NCBI RefSeq assembly: GCF_040802235.1
Contig: NC_133167.1
Coordinates: 99,000,001 to 99,064,000, forward strand
Length of the DNA stretch: 64,000 nt
Reading direction: 5' to 3'
Source of the DNA: Manis javanica
Taxonomy: Eukaryota; Chordata; Mammalia; Pholidota; Manidae
A program made the translations under genes and the position numbers. The stretch's first letter is position 1, and every line of letters starts with the position of its first letter. The notes under the pieces are model-generated. The model was not told the origin of the DNA. It was given only the letters and a program-made list of their open reading frames with translations, and ran no database searches. Positions 25,256 through 35,989 of the stretch are shown in pieces.

Positions 25256-25806
25256 TTAGACATGGCTAGTCAGTGAGCAGATGGTCAGAGGGTCTGTGTT
25301 CGTCCCTTCATTGGGGAGGCAAGGCGAAAAGAGAGGCCAGAGAGCCCCTTGGAAAGAGGTTGGAGGGAAGCTGTAGATAAGGGACGCTTCTGTCACATTG
25401 TAGAATGCTATATGTCCAGACTTGTAGTCTAAGAAAACACCAACCTTCTGCACAGGCTCTCTGACGTGTTGACCTTTTAAAGGTGATGAGACCCAAAGAC
25501 TGTAATTATCTCCAATTTTCAGGCCTGTGAGGGAGAAGAGGTCCCCGGGTGGCTTTGGGAGGTTCCCCTTTCTGCTCACTGAGTCCTGGCAGAGGCCCAC
25601 CTCCCACTCGGTCTTGTTGCTCACCACCATCTCCCAGTAGTGCCTCCCGCAGGTGAAGCTCTGAGCCCCCAGCACTGTCGCCCACTGGTCAGATCTCTCT
25701 GGGCTGTCGGGGAGCTGCTGTCAGATTCCTCCATGCCTCACACTTTTCAGATCCTCAGACAGGATGAGACAGGCACTGGCGGTGGCTGGATCCAGGGTTA
25801 CATCTG
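25256..25806 (-). pseudogene. TRIML1: TRIML1 exon 6: PRY-SPRY exon with premature TGA
   Basis: After a CTGACAG acceptor the exon reads VTLDPATASACLILSEDLKS and then VRHGGI followed by TGA at 25723-25721. It resumes as [20 protein letters not shown]. From there the frame stays open to the natural TAA at 25258-25256, with the SPRY hallmarks [46 protein letters not shown] and [15 protein letters not shown]. The family has Arg at the stop position, and CGA to TGA is a simple CpG transition. The stop comes before nearly all of the B30.2 fold, so the substrate-recognition domain is lost. Confidence 0.9.
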
Positions 25807-27209
25807 CTGTCAGAGGAAAAAACGAATCTTCCTTTGCATTCTTGAAAGACCTCTTATCTTTGTGGGATTTAGAATCTGAGTATTCAGCCCTACTTTTTAC
25901 AGTGTGGTTTAGGTGAGTTTGATTGGTTCAGGACAGACTATCTGAGCCCCTCTTTCACTGTTTCACAAACACAGTGTGAGCCTCACGGGGAGAGTGACAG
26001 CCTCAAAGGGCGACAGGGACCTCCGATCAAGGAACGGAACTCGCTCTGTTTATGGAGAGCTTCAGAACTCAGAGATTTTTATCCACACAGGGTGCGCCCT
26101 TTGGCCTTTACACTCACCTCAGCCACCGTGGGCTCTGACGCCCCAGTTCGGATGGGAGGGCCATATAGCCAGTTGTTGCTACTGAGCTCCACCCTGGGTG
26201 TCAAGCGTGTGGGAGACATCATCTCATCTCACCGTGGCACATTTTCTTTTTCTCACTTTTATAAAAGATAAGACTGAGGAATTGTGGCCAAGATGACAAA
26301 GTTACTGAGTTTGAATGGCTGCTTCCAGCCAGGGCCTCCCATTATGCCGTGCCTAAAGTTGCCGCGTGTAAGTCGGGCAGCCACCGAGCCCCCCCAGTGG
26401 GGTGAACGCACTGTGAACCAGCCAGAGACCTCCTCGCCCATCATGCTGAGGGAGGGCACAAATGGTCCTCCCACTTTCCCCGACTTTCCAGACAAGATCA
26501 GGTGCCTCCATCATATAATCTTATGCTTTTGCATACAGATCAAATCCCAATCATCAACTAATTACCTGTTTCCTCAATTCCACTGAAAATTCTACACAAG
26601 CAAAGGCAGGTCTGTCTGATTCATCATTGTGAGTAAGCTCAGAGCTTAATAACACAGGGCTGGGCACACAGTAGGCACTAAAATGTCTGCTGAACCCCCA
26701 GCCCATTAGGCCTTCTTCTGAAGGTTAGGTCGTCCACAAAGTAAAAGCTGAAAACCAACGCTAACCTTTCTTGGACTAGGCCAGCCTACATACCGGGGCT
26801 TTCCGAGAGGACAGTTCTTTGAATGTTCCCCCTTTGGGACTTAAGAGTTTAAGTCAGCTTTTATCCTACCAAGAACAGAGGTAGAAATGCAGAACCCCCC
26901 GAGGAGGTGTACATGTGTGTGCACAAAACAGAACGATTCAAACGAAAGCTCCGGATGCCTTAGATGGAAAAACAAAAGCCGATGAAATATCAGCCAAGGC
27001 TCTGCTCCTGCCGCTATAGCATGGAGCTGCTCGGCAGCCCAGCACCCCTGATGTTCGGTGCTGACTCAGGCTGTGTTCACCCAGACACTGGCACCCAGAC
27101 AATGAGTACTGTTAGAAAAAGCTGCCTAAAAGCACATGTTTGCATCCCTTAATAGATACTGAAGTTAACTCAGGAAATCCCTGCAAGTCTGAAAATGAGG
27201 CCGACTTAC

Positions 27210-27307
27210 TGCTGAATTTCCTCAGCATCTCTCTCATCCCAGTGATGCGGCACAATGTCAGCTCCATGGTGGTGGCCTCTGGACACTGAAGCAGGACTGC
27301 CTCGCCC
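27210..27307 (-). CDS. TRIML1: TRIML1 exon 5, linker to PRY-SPRY
   Basis: A TTGCAG acceptor begins it and a GTAAGT donor ends it. The 98 nt encode [19 protein letters not shown] and [13 protein letters not shown] in the expected phase (enters at phase 2, leaves at phase 1). The paralogous TRIML2 exon is 101 nt, one codon longer. It is undamaged but would not be read in frame because of exon 3. Confidence 0.8.
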
Positions 27308-27486
27308 CTGCAAGAGGACAGGGACAGTGGCTCTGTCTCTCCACGCAGACCACAGGACCTGCTCCGCAGGGAGAGCCCAGCTGGTTTTGCCCCATAGCGT
27401 GGATACTCTCATCCCCCTGCAAGAGGCTATCTCACCAGCACCACACCCCTGTACCTTACGTAAGTGAGCATGCAATGGAAACGTAC

Positions 27487-27509
27487 CTTTCCACGGTTCC
27501 CCTCACATC
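27487..27509 (-). CDS. TRIML1: TRIML1 exon 4, 23-nt mini-exon
   Basis: CCCACAG precedes GATGTGAGGGGAACC (DVRGTVE), and a GTACGT donor follows. The 23-nt length is the standard TRIM-family micro-exon and equals exon 5 of TRIML2 in this window. It ends with two bases of the next codon, matching exon 5. It is undamaged in itself but lies downstream of the exon 3 frameshift. Confidence 0.8.
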
Positions 27510-28039
27510 CTGTGGGCAGAAAAGAGAAGAAGGTCAGCATGTGTGCACTTTCACTAACTGAGGCTGAACCCACCTGCCAAGGATAGAGTCCTTGGCAAAG
27601 TCCACAGAATCTGCTTCTTAGGGCTCTAGAATGCCTTGAGTGGGAGACATTTGGTAGGAAAAGTTCCTACAAAAATCCCTCTAGCAGTGGATTTTCAGGC
27701 CTGTGTTTCCCACAGTGAACAGAGATGACTTTGTCCTCTTACTCTCACCTCATCCCATTGTCAGGACCTGGTGCTGACAGTGGGGCCAGACCTGGTCTCA
27801 TCATTCAATGCCCTGGGATGGCAGAGGGAAGCCTGGTGGCCCCTGAGACCCGCACCAGGCCTCTGTGTGGTTGGAGTAGTTTGCTGGGAAGACACCGTGT
27901 TAAATAGGCATTCCGTGGAGCCAGTCCAGGACAGAGACCTGACGCAGGAGTTGGCTCACATAGCAAAGGTTTAAGAAGGTTCCTTGTGCATGTAGTGTAG
28001 CCTGGAAAAGCAGGGGAGTGAAGAGGGTGGGGAATACGG

Positions 28040-28265
28040 GCTCCCTACACAGAATGCCGCCTTCTACCACGTTAGCTCTTGGACAAGCAAATCGCCTGAC
28101 TGCCTTGGGTCTGAGCGGTTAAATGAGCCCCACTCTAAACCCACCTTGTAGATAACAATCACCTATAGTACAGATCAAAATAATATTTAACTTCATCAGG
28201 TCTTGATGGACATGAAATGTAATGCGCCAGCACATAGTAAATGCTCATTCAACTTGAATGTTTGA
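28040..28265 (+). repeat. MIR SINE in TRIML1 intron 3
   Basis: The segment 'tcttggacaagcaaatcgcc', 'tgccttgggtctgagcggtt', then 'ccagcacatagtaaatgctc' follows the MIR order, on the strand opposite to TRIML1 transcription. Confidence 0.6.
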
Positions 28266-28520
28266 CAGAGGATGCATAGAGGCAGGCACCACAGAAACTG
28301 CCGCCGCCGTCAGGCTCGGTGTGGATGGGTGTTCCTACATTCTTTCCCTCTGACTCTTCAGGACTTTATTTATGCTATAGAAAGTTAATTCTTTAGGAAA
28401 GCTGTTCGGGGTCCAAACTTATTTTTTCAGGTAAATAAAGAAAAGTTGATTTTGCATGGCTGAAAATGTTATGAGTTACTACATGGTTTTTTTCCCTATT
28501 AAGTTTTCCAGTAGTCTTAC

Positions 28521-28753
28521 CTCAAAAGATTTTAAAATCGAGTTGTGACACATGGACTCCATCTGTTCGATCATCTTGCTGAGGCTTCCTAACTGCTGGG
28601 TCAGCGTGATCTCACTGTCCCTCAACTTCTTCAGATTCTCGCTTTCCTCCTCCTCTAGTAACAGAGTAGCTGCAGCTGCTCCTCCTCCTTCAGGAACTGG
28701 TCCATTTTTATGTATTCGCACACAACAACCTGTTTCCGGGCCTTTGTCTCTTC
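28521..28753 (-). pseudogene. TRIML1: TRIML1 exon 3 (coiled coil), frameshifted
   Basis: The acceptor GGCAG is followed by [17 protein letters not shown] and then [17 protein letters not shown] / GTAAGA donor ends the exon at 28521. The length is 233 nt, whereas the family exon is 231 nt (77 codons). The first frame meets TAG at 28657-28655 just after the EEEQLQLL segment. The rest of the exon reads well only in another frame, as ESENLKKLRDSEITLTQQ then LGSLSKMIEQMES. The net change is +2 around 28655-28675, in a CTG/CAG-rich stretch prone to slippage. The damage removes everything after the mid coiled coil from the protein. Confidence 0.85.
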
Positions 28754-28759
28754 CTGCCA

Positions 28760-28790
28760 TCACACGCACACACACACACACACACGAGCA
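28760..28790. repeat. CA dinucleotide microsatellite next to TRIML1 exon 3
   Basis: An interrupted CA run lies within 10-35 bases of the exon 3 acceptor (acceptor at 28754). On the minus strand it is a GT run directly upstream of the exon, which takes the place of a normal polypyrimidine tract. Length changes here could weaken splicing. Confidence 0.85.
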
Positions 28791-29735
28791 ATGGAACAAA
28801 GTTAGTCACAGAAACACCTATGCAGAACTTCAATCCTTACCGAGGCCTGGAGTTAGACTGTGACAATTCTTAAAACATGATTTTCAAAAAGTGTATATTC
28901 TATTAGCTAGCTGGGTAGCTAGTGTGATATTAGCAGGTTTGTGTGCGATAGCGACCGTGGCAAACAAAACCAACGTCTCTATTCCCAGGACCCTGTCATT
29001 CTAGGAGGGAAAACCGAAAATAAACCACACCAAAAATATATGATGGGTGGCGGCCAGTATCGTGATAAAAAGTAAAGCAAACGAAAGTAAGAACAAAAAA
29101 TATGAAAAAAGTGTGTTCACTCGTTCATTTAATAAATATTCTTTCAATGAAAATAGGTATTGGATCACATCCTAGGAATAGACGTTAGTCACAGATACTC
29201 CCATTTGAGAACTCCAAGTTTCTGGGGAGAAGCAGATAAACACATAATTTTTAAACATCTAACCATGTGTTTTGCTTTGCTAGTCACCTCACATTCCAAT
29301 CTGTGCCTAACCTTGAGCATGTGTTCAGGTCTGCAAATCCAAATTCCTGTTTTGCCTTTATTTCCCCTTCTCTGTATTTCTTTTTCATTTGCAATCTCTT
29401 TTATCCCCAAAGCATTTGAGACATTCCTCTTTTTTTAATTGATTTGCATCCTATACGTCTATAAGTGTAACTCGTATTTGAAATCATTATAATGGGACCC
29501 ATAATAGAGTCAGCCATTGAGTGGTAAAGGTGCTCCAAGAAGGAAAACAGTACACCAGCGTGGGGTGGGGGGATCGTTTGAGCTGAGTCTTGAAAGTCCC
29601 AGGTCAGCCCAGTGACACCACACGGTGTGAATCGCATACTGTGATATTGGTTCATTTTGTCTTCTTTCCCTAAGTGTCCCTTTAGTCCCTGTCATGGAAT
29701 CTTTTCCAAGATCTGAAAGTAAGACAGATACTGAC

Positions 29736-29831
29736 CTTACACAATATCACTCTCTCCTTCTCATGGGTTAATATAACCTGAGTTTCCTTCTTCTTTTTAT
29801 GCAAACTCTCTGTGGCAAGTGAGCAGAGCCC
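29736..29831 (-). pseudogene. TRIML1: TRIML1 exon 2 (coiled coil), 5' half diverged
   Basis: The 3' half is clear: KKKKETQVILTHEKERVILC matches the conserved coiled-coil exon of the paralogs, and it ends at AAG before a GTCAGT donor. That unusual donor is also used by TRIML2 exon 2. Counting back the standard 96 nt puts the 5' end at 29831, but the two bases before it are TG rather than AG. The first seven codons also do not resemble the family. A CACAG at 29814-29810 would give 74 nt and shift the frame. A CAG just before 29870 would give an in-frame 135-nt exon with a non-coil N-terminal segment. Which acceptor is used, if any, cannot be told from sequence. Confidence 0.6.
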
Positions 29832-30031
29832 CAGATCATGCAGGGGCCTTGAGGACCAAAGGCAAGGTGACTGGGACCCTAACACAAAAGGTGGAGTGGG
29901 ATCCCTGCTAGGTGTGCGGTCTGGTGCCTGTAGGTCAGCGCCCATGCCTGGCACCAACCCGGAATATTACGGGAGTTCAGTGATGGAAGGTGATTTGTGT
30001 TCTGAGATTTGTATCGAGCGGCCAGTCTTAC

Positions 30032-30439
30032 TTTGTGATGCTTCTCAGCCTCACGCGAGAGGTACCCTCTGTTTACTCCATGCCACTGGGTTGAGAAAGG
30101 GCTTGCACCCTGCTCCTCATCAGAGAACACCTTAGAGTCGGCCAGCGTTTTCCCAGAGCTGCCTGGCTCGCCCTCACTGTGCAGCACCTGGGATCTGAGC
30201 TGCCTGCCCATAGCAGCCAGTCTCCGCAGATGCTCGTTGGGCTGGAAATGCGGGGTCTCCAAGGTCCGCCAGCACTCGGGGCAAGATAAAGGGGTGCTTT
30301 GCTCCTCCCAGCTCCGCAGGAGGCACACCAGACAAAAGCTGTGCCCGCACTCGGGGGTCACTGGGCTGTTGAAATAGTCCAAGCAGATGAAACAGGTCAG
30401 TTCTTCCCTGAAAGTCTCCATTAAGTCTGCTGTAGACAT
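30032..30439 (-). CDS. TRIML1: TRIML1 exon 1: RING finger exon, intact
   Basis: This 136-codon exon begins [10 protein letters not shown] and ends in HHK before a GTAAGA donor at 30031. The RING is complete as C3HC4, with ligands C16, C19, C31, H33, C36, C39, C53 and C56 ([23 protein letters not shown]). An upstream in-frame ATG at 30454 would add five residues. I chose 30439 because it has A at -3 (gagaaaATG), whereas 30454 has C at -3, and because it matches the human N-terminus as I remember it. If unspliced, the frame runs on into the intron for about 50 more residues. The RING is the E2-binding catalytic module, so this part alone could still be functional if translated. Confidence 0.85.
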
Positions 30440-30454
30440 TTTCTCAAAGGACAT

Positions 30455-33400
30455 CAGATCACACCTCCATTCGGGGATTAGAAAAGCCCTCCCTGAGGTT
30501 CTGTTGTTTTGAGTAACAAGTAGGGGAACAAATTGCTATGATGTTAACACAAGAAACTCTTACACTTCTCTGCACCTCATTTCACCAGCTGACATGGGCG
30601 CCCCGACACAACGCCAACTGTGATGTCATGTGGAACTTCCGTACCCTGGCTTCATCATCGACCCCAAACTTTTAAGGAACCTCTCCCTGTGGCAGCCACA
30701 TGTGGGACATGGAGGATGCTTGCCCCGAAGAGAGTTCTCATTTCAAGAGTCGGTTATATATATAAAAAGCCGTGGAAACATTTAACACATTGGTTTTAGG
30801 TTGGAAGTTTGGGTAATTCGGTGTAAGCCAGCATAGAGATTTGAACTATGATGATCTCTAATAGTATCTGAATTGTAAATGTGGTCCAAATCTTTTAGAG
30901 AACTCCGTGAATGGAATTTAGTTGAGAAATTGCAAGAAGATGACCGTGATATGTATAAACACCTGCTCCCCTCTGACCCTCTTATGTGCTTGGCCAGAGC
31001 CTAGAATTTTCTTGTTCCTTTATCAGATCCTGTGCACCTTTATTTAATTGTATTCATCCCAACAAAATGAAAACAATTCCATCAAAGTATTCCCTGACTT
31101 TAGATGTACAATGGATTGCCAGAGTTATATTCCATGCTCTGCCTACAGACCGTGGTACTCACTGGTCTGCCATCATAAAAGTGTCTAAAACATCATTCTT
31201 GGATGGAAGGTAGATGGAAAGAATTCGATTTTACTGTAAACATAATTTTGCTCACTTATTTCACTCTTTTAAAATGGCTAAACTTCTTAAACCCCTCACC
31301 AGTTCTTAACTGGGCAGAAATTAACTGTGCAGACATTCCTTTTAGACCTATGAAAAAACCGACGTACAGTACGGAGACTGTGCACAGTGACCACTGAGAT
31401 GCGGGCCAGACCCTGTAAATTCACTCTGCTGTATGCTCGGGAGCTGGCCAGTTCTTGGCGTGGTCCGACCTCCACTCGCTGTACTCCAGAAAGTGGAAGC
31501 GGAGAAGCTCTTCCTCAGAGTCTAACGCGTCTGCCCTCCCCTAAGCTCATCACACCTTATTTCTGTTTTTAATCCTGTCGCTTTCCAGCTTGGCAGCCTT
31601 CCATGGCTCTCCATTACCCCTGTTACTCCCGACCTTGCTTCTGACTTTCATGGTTCCAGCTGATCCTTTCCCCTCCCTCCCCACTGATCGCCAATGGGGT
31701 GTTGATTTCTCTTACCTTGAACTTCTGTAAAAAGAAATTTTCTGGCCTGAAGTGGTTTTCTCTGGCCTCCACCTTTCCAAAGTCATTAATACAAGATATT
31801 TTGTGAGTAACTGGGATGACAGTTTCTGCTTAAAAAAAAAAAATGAATGAACGGAAAAGAACTAACCAGAGCAGAGTTATACTAGTTTAAATAGGAAAAC
31901 GAGATCAGTTTGGGATGATGAAACTTCAGCTACCTTGATTAAAGCTTCGAGGTTAGCAACTGAGGCACAGCTTCCAAATATTGTCAGGAATTAGTCTTAA
32001 GCAAAGGTCTTGGGAAAAAAAATCAACAATAACACTAGCTGCCTTCACTGGAAAAAGGATTTTTGGACAACCACTGTTATTTCCACACAAACCTGCACGG
32101 TGTCTTTTATGTTGACCCAGATCATTAGAATGAGCCTTATGGAAGCGATACGTGACATCACAGAGCCTGCATTCCAGTGTGGAATGGGGAGACTGACATG
32201 TTCTAAGTTCAGGTCCCATCAGTCTGTTCCATCCCACTTCCCCCTGCCCAAGAAATCCCTTTCGTAAAGTCCTTAACACAATAACCACACTTTATTCATC
32301 AGTGACTAGAAGAATTCTTTGCACATAGCAAGGGGTCCACTGGCCTGTAAATACATTTTACATGAACAAATAAAAGGACCATATTATTATAGAGCTGCAG
32401 TCTCTTTTATCTAACTGGAAGCCAAGAGATCATGTGGTTCAACTACCTTCTATAGACAATGAAGAAAATTGAGACTCATAGGAATTGCGTTGATCCCCTA
32501 AAACCTTGCTTATTACCTTAGTCAGGTCAGGGATGGGAAACTGGGTCTCCACCTCCCTTTTGTCAGCACACTACACTGCAGTTTGCTCGCTGACTTGAGA
32601 GTGGTTGAAAATTTCTAGTCATCTCAATGATACGAATACTACTCAGATGCTCTCAGAAGGCAATGGGGCGGCTGTCCTTACAGTGTGATGTGACAGCTAT
32701 CTGAAATTTCTAGGGATGCAAACTTCTTTACCTTGTCTCTGAACATACTGACTAGGCTTAATTCATAGGTGTAGAAGTGCACAGAGTGGGCCACACATCC
32801 CAAAATACATCACATCAACTGCCAAGGCACCATACTGCCAGATGTGACAGTGGAGACTGACAACTCAAATAGCTTCTTCTCTGGCCTGTCTCCACCTGAG
32901 GAGGTGACAGTAGGGACACCTCAAGGGGTCCACAGCCACCACTGTCACCCACATGCAATTAGGGTTGGAGCATGCAGGAAGGAGAAAGCTTAAAGATACA
33001 CTGAAGGCTTATTTATTAGTGGAAGCAGTAGGCTAAATGAGGACTTATTTGAAAAATATCTTGCATGAAAGCCTGGTATTAAATAAAAACATCATTTCAT
33101 ATCACTGTGGAAAAGATAGATGATCTAACCAATGGTTTGGGACAAGTAGGGGTAGCCATCTGGAAAAAAAATCAAGTTGAGACTCTACTTAACAACTTAC
33201 ACCAATGTGTATTCCAGATGTGTGTATTTTTCCCATTCTAGTCATTAATTTCTACTGTTATTTCCCTTTGTATTGCTTTTTTCACCGTATTTATTGATAC
33301 TGTGTGTTTTTGTTCTGGATTACCACACATCCATTTGGCAAGTAAGGAGCATACTTGTTAAATGTGTGGCCAATTACTGTGTCCAAAGAATGAAGCACAT

Positions 33401-33865
33401 GGTAAAAAAAAGATAATTGGTAACATAATAGAAACTTGAAATGGACTGTTTATAGAGAAAGAAGGCTTTTTACAGTGTGCTTCAGAACTTAGACACCACT
33501 AAGAAAAGGATGGATAGATTTAAATAACTAAAATTTAAAGACATTTATACAGCAAAGTAAGTAACACATTTTTAAATGACTATCTATGGAAGATAATTTG
33601 CAACATATGCATCAAATACCTCATTTTAAATTATAAAATTATGAAGCTTATATTCATGTACACTTAAAAATAATAGTTCTTATTATTATTATATAGCCAT
33701 TTAAAAAATAAACCTGTTTATATACACTGACATGAGATGCAACACATTCTAGGCTACTAAGGGGAAAATACATTTTTACTGCTCCAAATACTTGAAGTAT
33801 AAATAATAAAGATTAGGTTATATGTGTATTTTTTCCTATAAAAATGAGGTCATGTTATAGATGTT
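30455..33865. other. 5' flank of TRIML1, intergenic
   Basis: No coding exon is recognised. About 32430-32590 resembles a diverged MIR/L2-type remnant. There is no CpG-rich patch directly upstream of TRIML1, so its promoter would be of the CpG-poor, tissue-restricted type. No TATA box could be tied to a start site. Confidence 0.35.
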
Positions 33866-33869
33866 GTGA

Positions 33870-34400
33870 ATGCATCTGTGCACATAAAGCCATGGGAAAA
33901 AGTATAAATTTTGTGGATATGACCCAAAAAGCACAGGCAACAAAAGCAAAAATAGACAAGTGGGACTACATCGAACAAAAAAGCTTCTGCCCAGCAAAGG
34001 AAACAGCAACAGAGTGAAAGGCAACCAAGAAAATAAGAGAAAGTATTTGCAAACCATGTATCAGAGAAGGGGTTAATTTCCAGATAAATAAGGAAGTCTT
34101 ACAATAGCCAAAAAAATCTAATAACCCAATAAAATTATGGGCTACAGATTTGAAGGAACGTTTCTCCAGAAAAGACACTCTGAAGACCAACACATCCATG
34201 AAAGGTGCTCAGTGTCACTAACCACCAGGGAAATGCAAATCAGAACCACACTGAGATGCCACCTCACACCTGCCAGCACAGCCACTCTTAAGAAAAAAAA
34301 AAGTGTCAGTGAGGAAGTAGAAAAACTGGAAACTTTGTGCACTGCTGGTGGGAACACAAAATGGTGATTTATCTTACCACAATAAAATGAAATGTATAAA
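33870..34400 (+). repeat. L1 LINE ORF2 3'-end fragment, plus orientation
   Basis: Readable L1 ORF2 C-terminal phrases occur in order: 'gacaagtgggactacatcga' (33956), 'agcttctgcccagcaaagga' (33981), 'gggaaatgcaaatcagaacc' (34228) and 'cactgctggtgggaacacaa' (34341). The copy is better preserved than most in the window but is truncated and frameshifted. Confidence 0.8.
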
Positions 34401-35095
34401 GAAAGAAAATGTATGGGAAGACATACCCCAAATTAGCCAAGTTTTTTGCATAAAAGTCTAACTTCATTTTTTTAACTTTTGATATGTTTTCAGCCTTTTA
34501 TACTAGTAAATACTAGGGACTGGGGTAGGACCAAAGAAATGTGTGTCACTTTGCAGTAAACCAATTATCAAGGCAGTTTTCTTCAGGTGAACGGATGAAA
34601 TCATCTCAGAGGATTGTTTTCCGCTGTGATATAGTATTTTTAATGGTGTTTTGATTTCAATGCAGTTTTTATTTGCTTAACTAGTATATACATTTACTTC
34701 TGTTTATAGACAACATGTATAATAAGTTCAACGCTGGAGTGATTAAATATGACAAAACCATTTCTCTGGAAGCAGTAGATACATGTACAGGAAAGAACTA
34801 TAAAGCAGTAAGAGATGTTTGCCTTAGGAGTGGTAGAATGTTAATTTATTAAAATTTTGGCATTTTAGTGGAGGGCATATTTCATTTCTGCTGGAAAAAT
34901 CAGGGAAAACTTCTTGGGAGACATGACATTTGATCTAGACCTTTAAGCTAAGGACTTAATTGCACTTCAAACAAAGGCGTAGCCGGAAAACTCTTGGAAT
35001 ATTTGAGAAATAAAATACCATGATCTTGGCAGTCGGTCACATGTTACAATACCAAAAAATCTAGACGGTAGCATTCTTTTCATCACAGATACATT
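34401..35095. other. Intergenic sequence with possible L2 remnant
   Basis: About 34840-34990 vaguely resembles L2. Otherwise nothing is recognised. Confidence 0.3.
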
Positions 35096-35099
35096 AAAG

Positions 35100-35790
35100 G
35101 ACCCGAATCAGAGAGGGACTCCGCGCCTTCCTCCTCTTTACAGGCAGCCCGCCCAGCGCCTCGGGAGCCCAGCCCGTGGGGGGGGGCGGGGGGGAGTGCC
35201 CAGGGGCTGCGACTTCAGACTCGGGGTGGGGGCCCAGCCAGGGCCGCAGGGCGGAGCTGCCTTCCTGAAGGCTGACATCTTACAGGAGGACTTAAAGTGG
35301 GGCTTTGTCTGTTCGTTTTCCCTTTATCCTTCCTCCCTTTGCTTTAAGAAAAGTTACCTGTTGCGAGTTGACGTGCACAGGCCCCCCGCCAGCTGTGTCA
35401 TGGACTTGCCCTCTGAAGGGGTGAAAGGGAAGCAGGAAGGGAACTGGGTGAGTTGGAAGCCTAAACAGAGAACTTTTTTAAAGCAGTTCAAACAAACGGT
35501 GACAAATGAGAATAAAACGACATGGTCTACGTTTAGGATGGACTATTAAGAAAGAACAGCGAAGCCTAACTTCTTTCCCCAAAGTCACTGCGTGTGAACA
35601 GGAATCGGTTAAGGGCAAGGCTGCCGCCGGTTTCTCTGGAACCGTGAGAGGCAGGCGTCACCTGTTTCTGTCTGTGGTCGGACACCGGGTCCGCGGCGCC
35701 AGCGCCTCGCTCTGCAGGGATCACTGCACTCCCCGCAGCCTGCAGGGTGCACTGCGGCCAGGGGGTTAGGGCGCAGTCATTCCCGCATCA
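35100..35790. promoter_or_regulatory. CpG-rich patch between the two genes
   Basis: This GC-rich, CpG-containing stretch interrupts an AT-rich background. Examples are gcccgcccagcgcctcggg near 35150, a G-run with ggggcggggggga near 35180, and ccgggtccgcggcgccagcg near 35686. It lies about 4.7 kb upstream of TRIML1 and about 9 kb upstream of TRIML2. The G-run could form a quadruplex. It could be a small CpG-island promoter or enhancer, or a GC-rich relic. The 117-codon frame at 35196-35549 has no recognisable domain and is not called a gene. Confidence 0.35.
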
Positions 35791-35989
35791 GGCGGGGACT
35801 TCATAGAACGGAACAGATGCTATAGGTATGCATGTCTATCCTCTTCTTTTGAAGGGAAGTCCACTTTTTCTTTTCTTAAGGAAATCGTAACATGTATTCA
35901 TAAGACTCTTTCTCTCTCCCCATCAACGGAATCTTTAGGGGGAAAACCGTGAGGCCTGCTAATGTCAGCAGAGGACTGGCTCTGGACGG

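Larger units (their letters stand above)
25256..30439 (-). pseudogene. TRIML1: TRIML1, decayed (frameshift in exon 3, stop in exon 6)
   Basis: TRIML1 is a RING / coiled-coil / PRY-SPRY protein of the tripartite-motif family, a predicted RING-type E3 ubiquitin ligase reported mainly in germ cells and early embryos. All six exons are recognisable in order on the minus strand: 30439-30032, about 29831-29736, 28753-28521, 27509-27487, 27307-27210 and 25806-25256. Exons 4 and 5 (23 and 98 nt) have good splice sites and fit each other in phase. Exon 3 is 233 nt instead of the expected 231, which brings an in-frame TAG at 28657-28655. Exon 6 has an in-frame TGA at 25723-25721. The 5' half of exon 2 no longer resembles the family. 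The rest of each frame is well kept, so the loss looks fairly recent. A truncated RING plus partial coiled-coil product (roughly 200 residues) remains possible. Assembly error is the main alternative, but two independent lesions argue against it. Confidence 0.85.

Noticed and set aside
25308-25496. 62-codon minus frame overlapping the TRIML1 PRY-SPRY exon
   Set aside because: It is an off-frame shadow of the SPRY coding sequence.
35196-35549. 117-codon plus-strand frame in the CpG-rich patch
   Set aside because: GC-rich sequence lengthens chance frames. No domain, splice site or polyadenylation context supports it.
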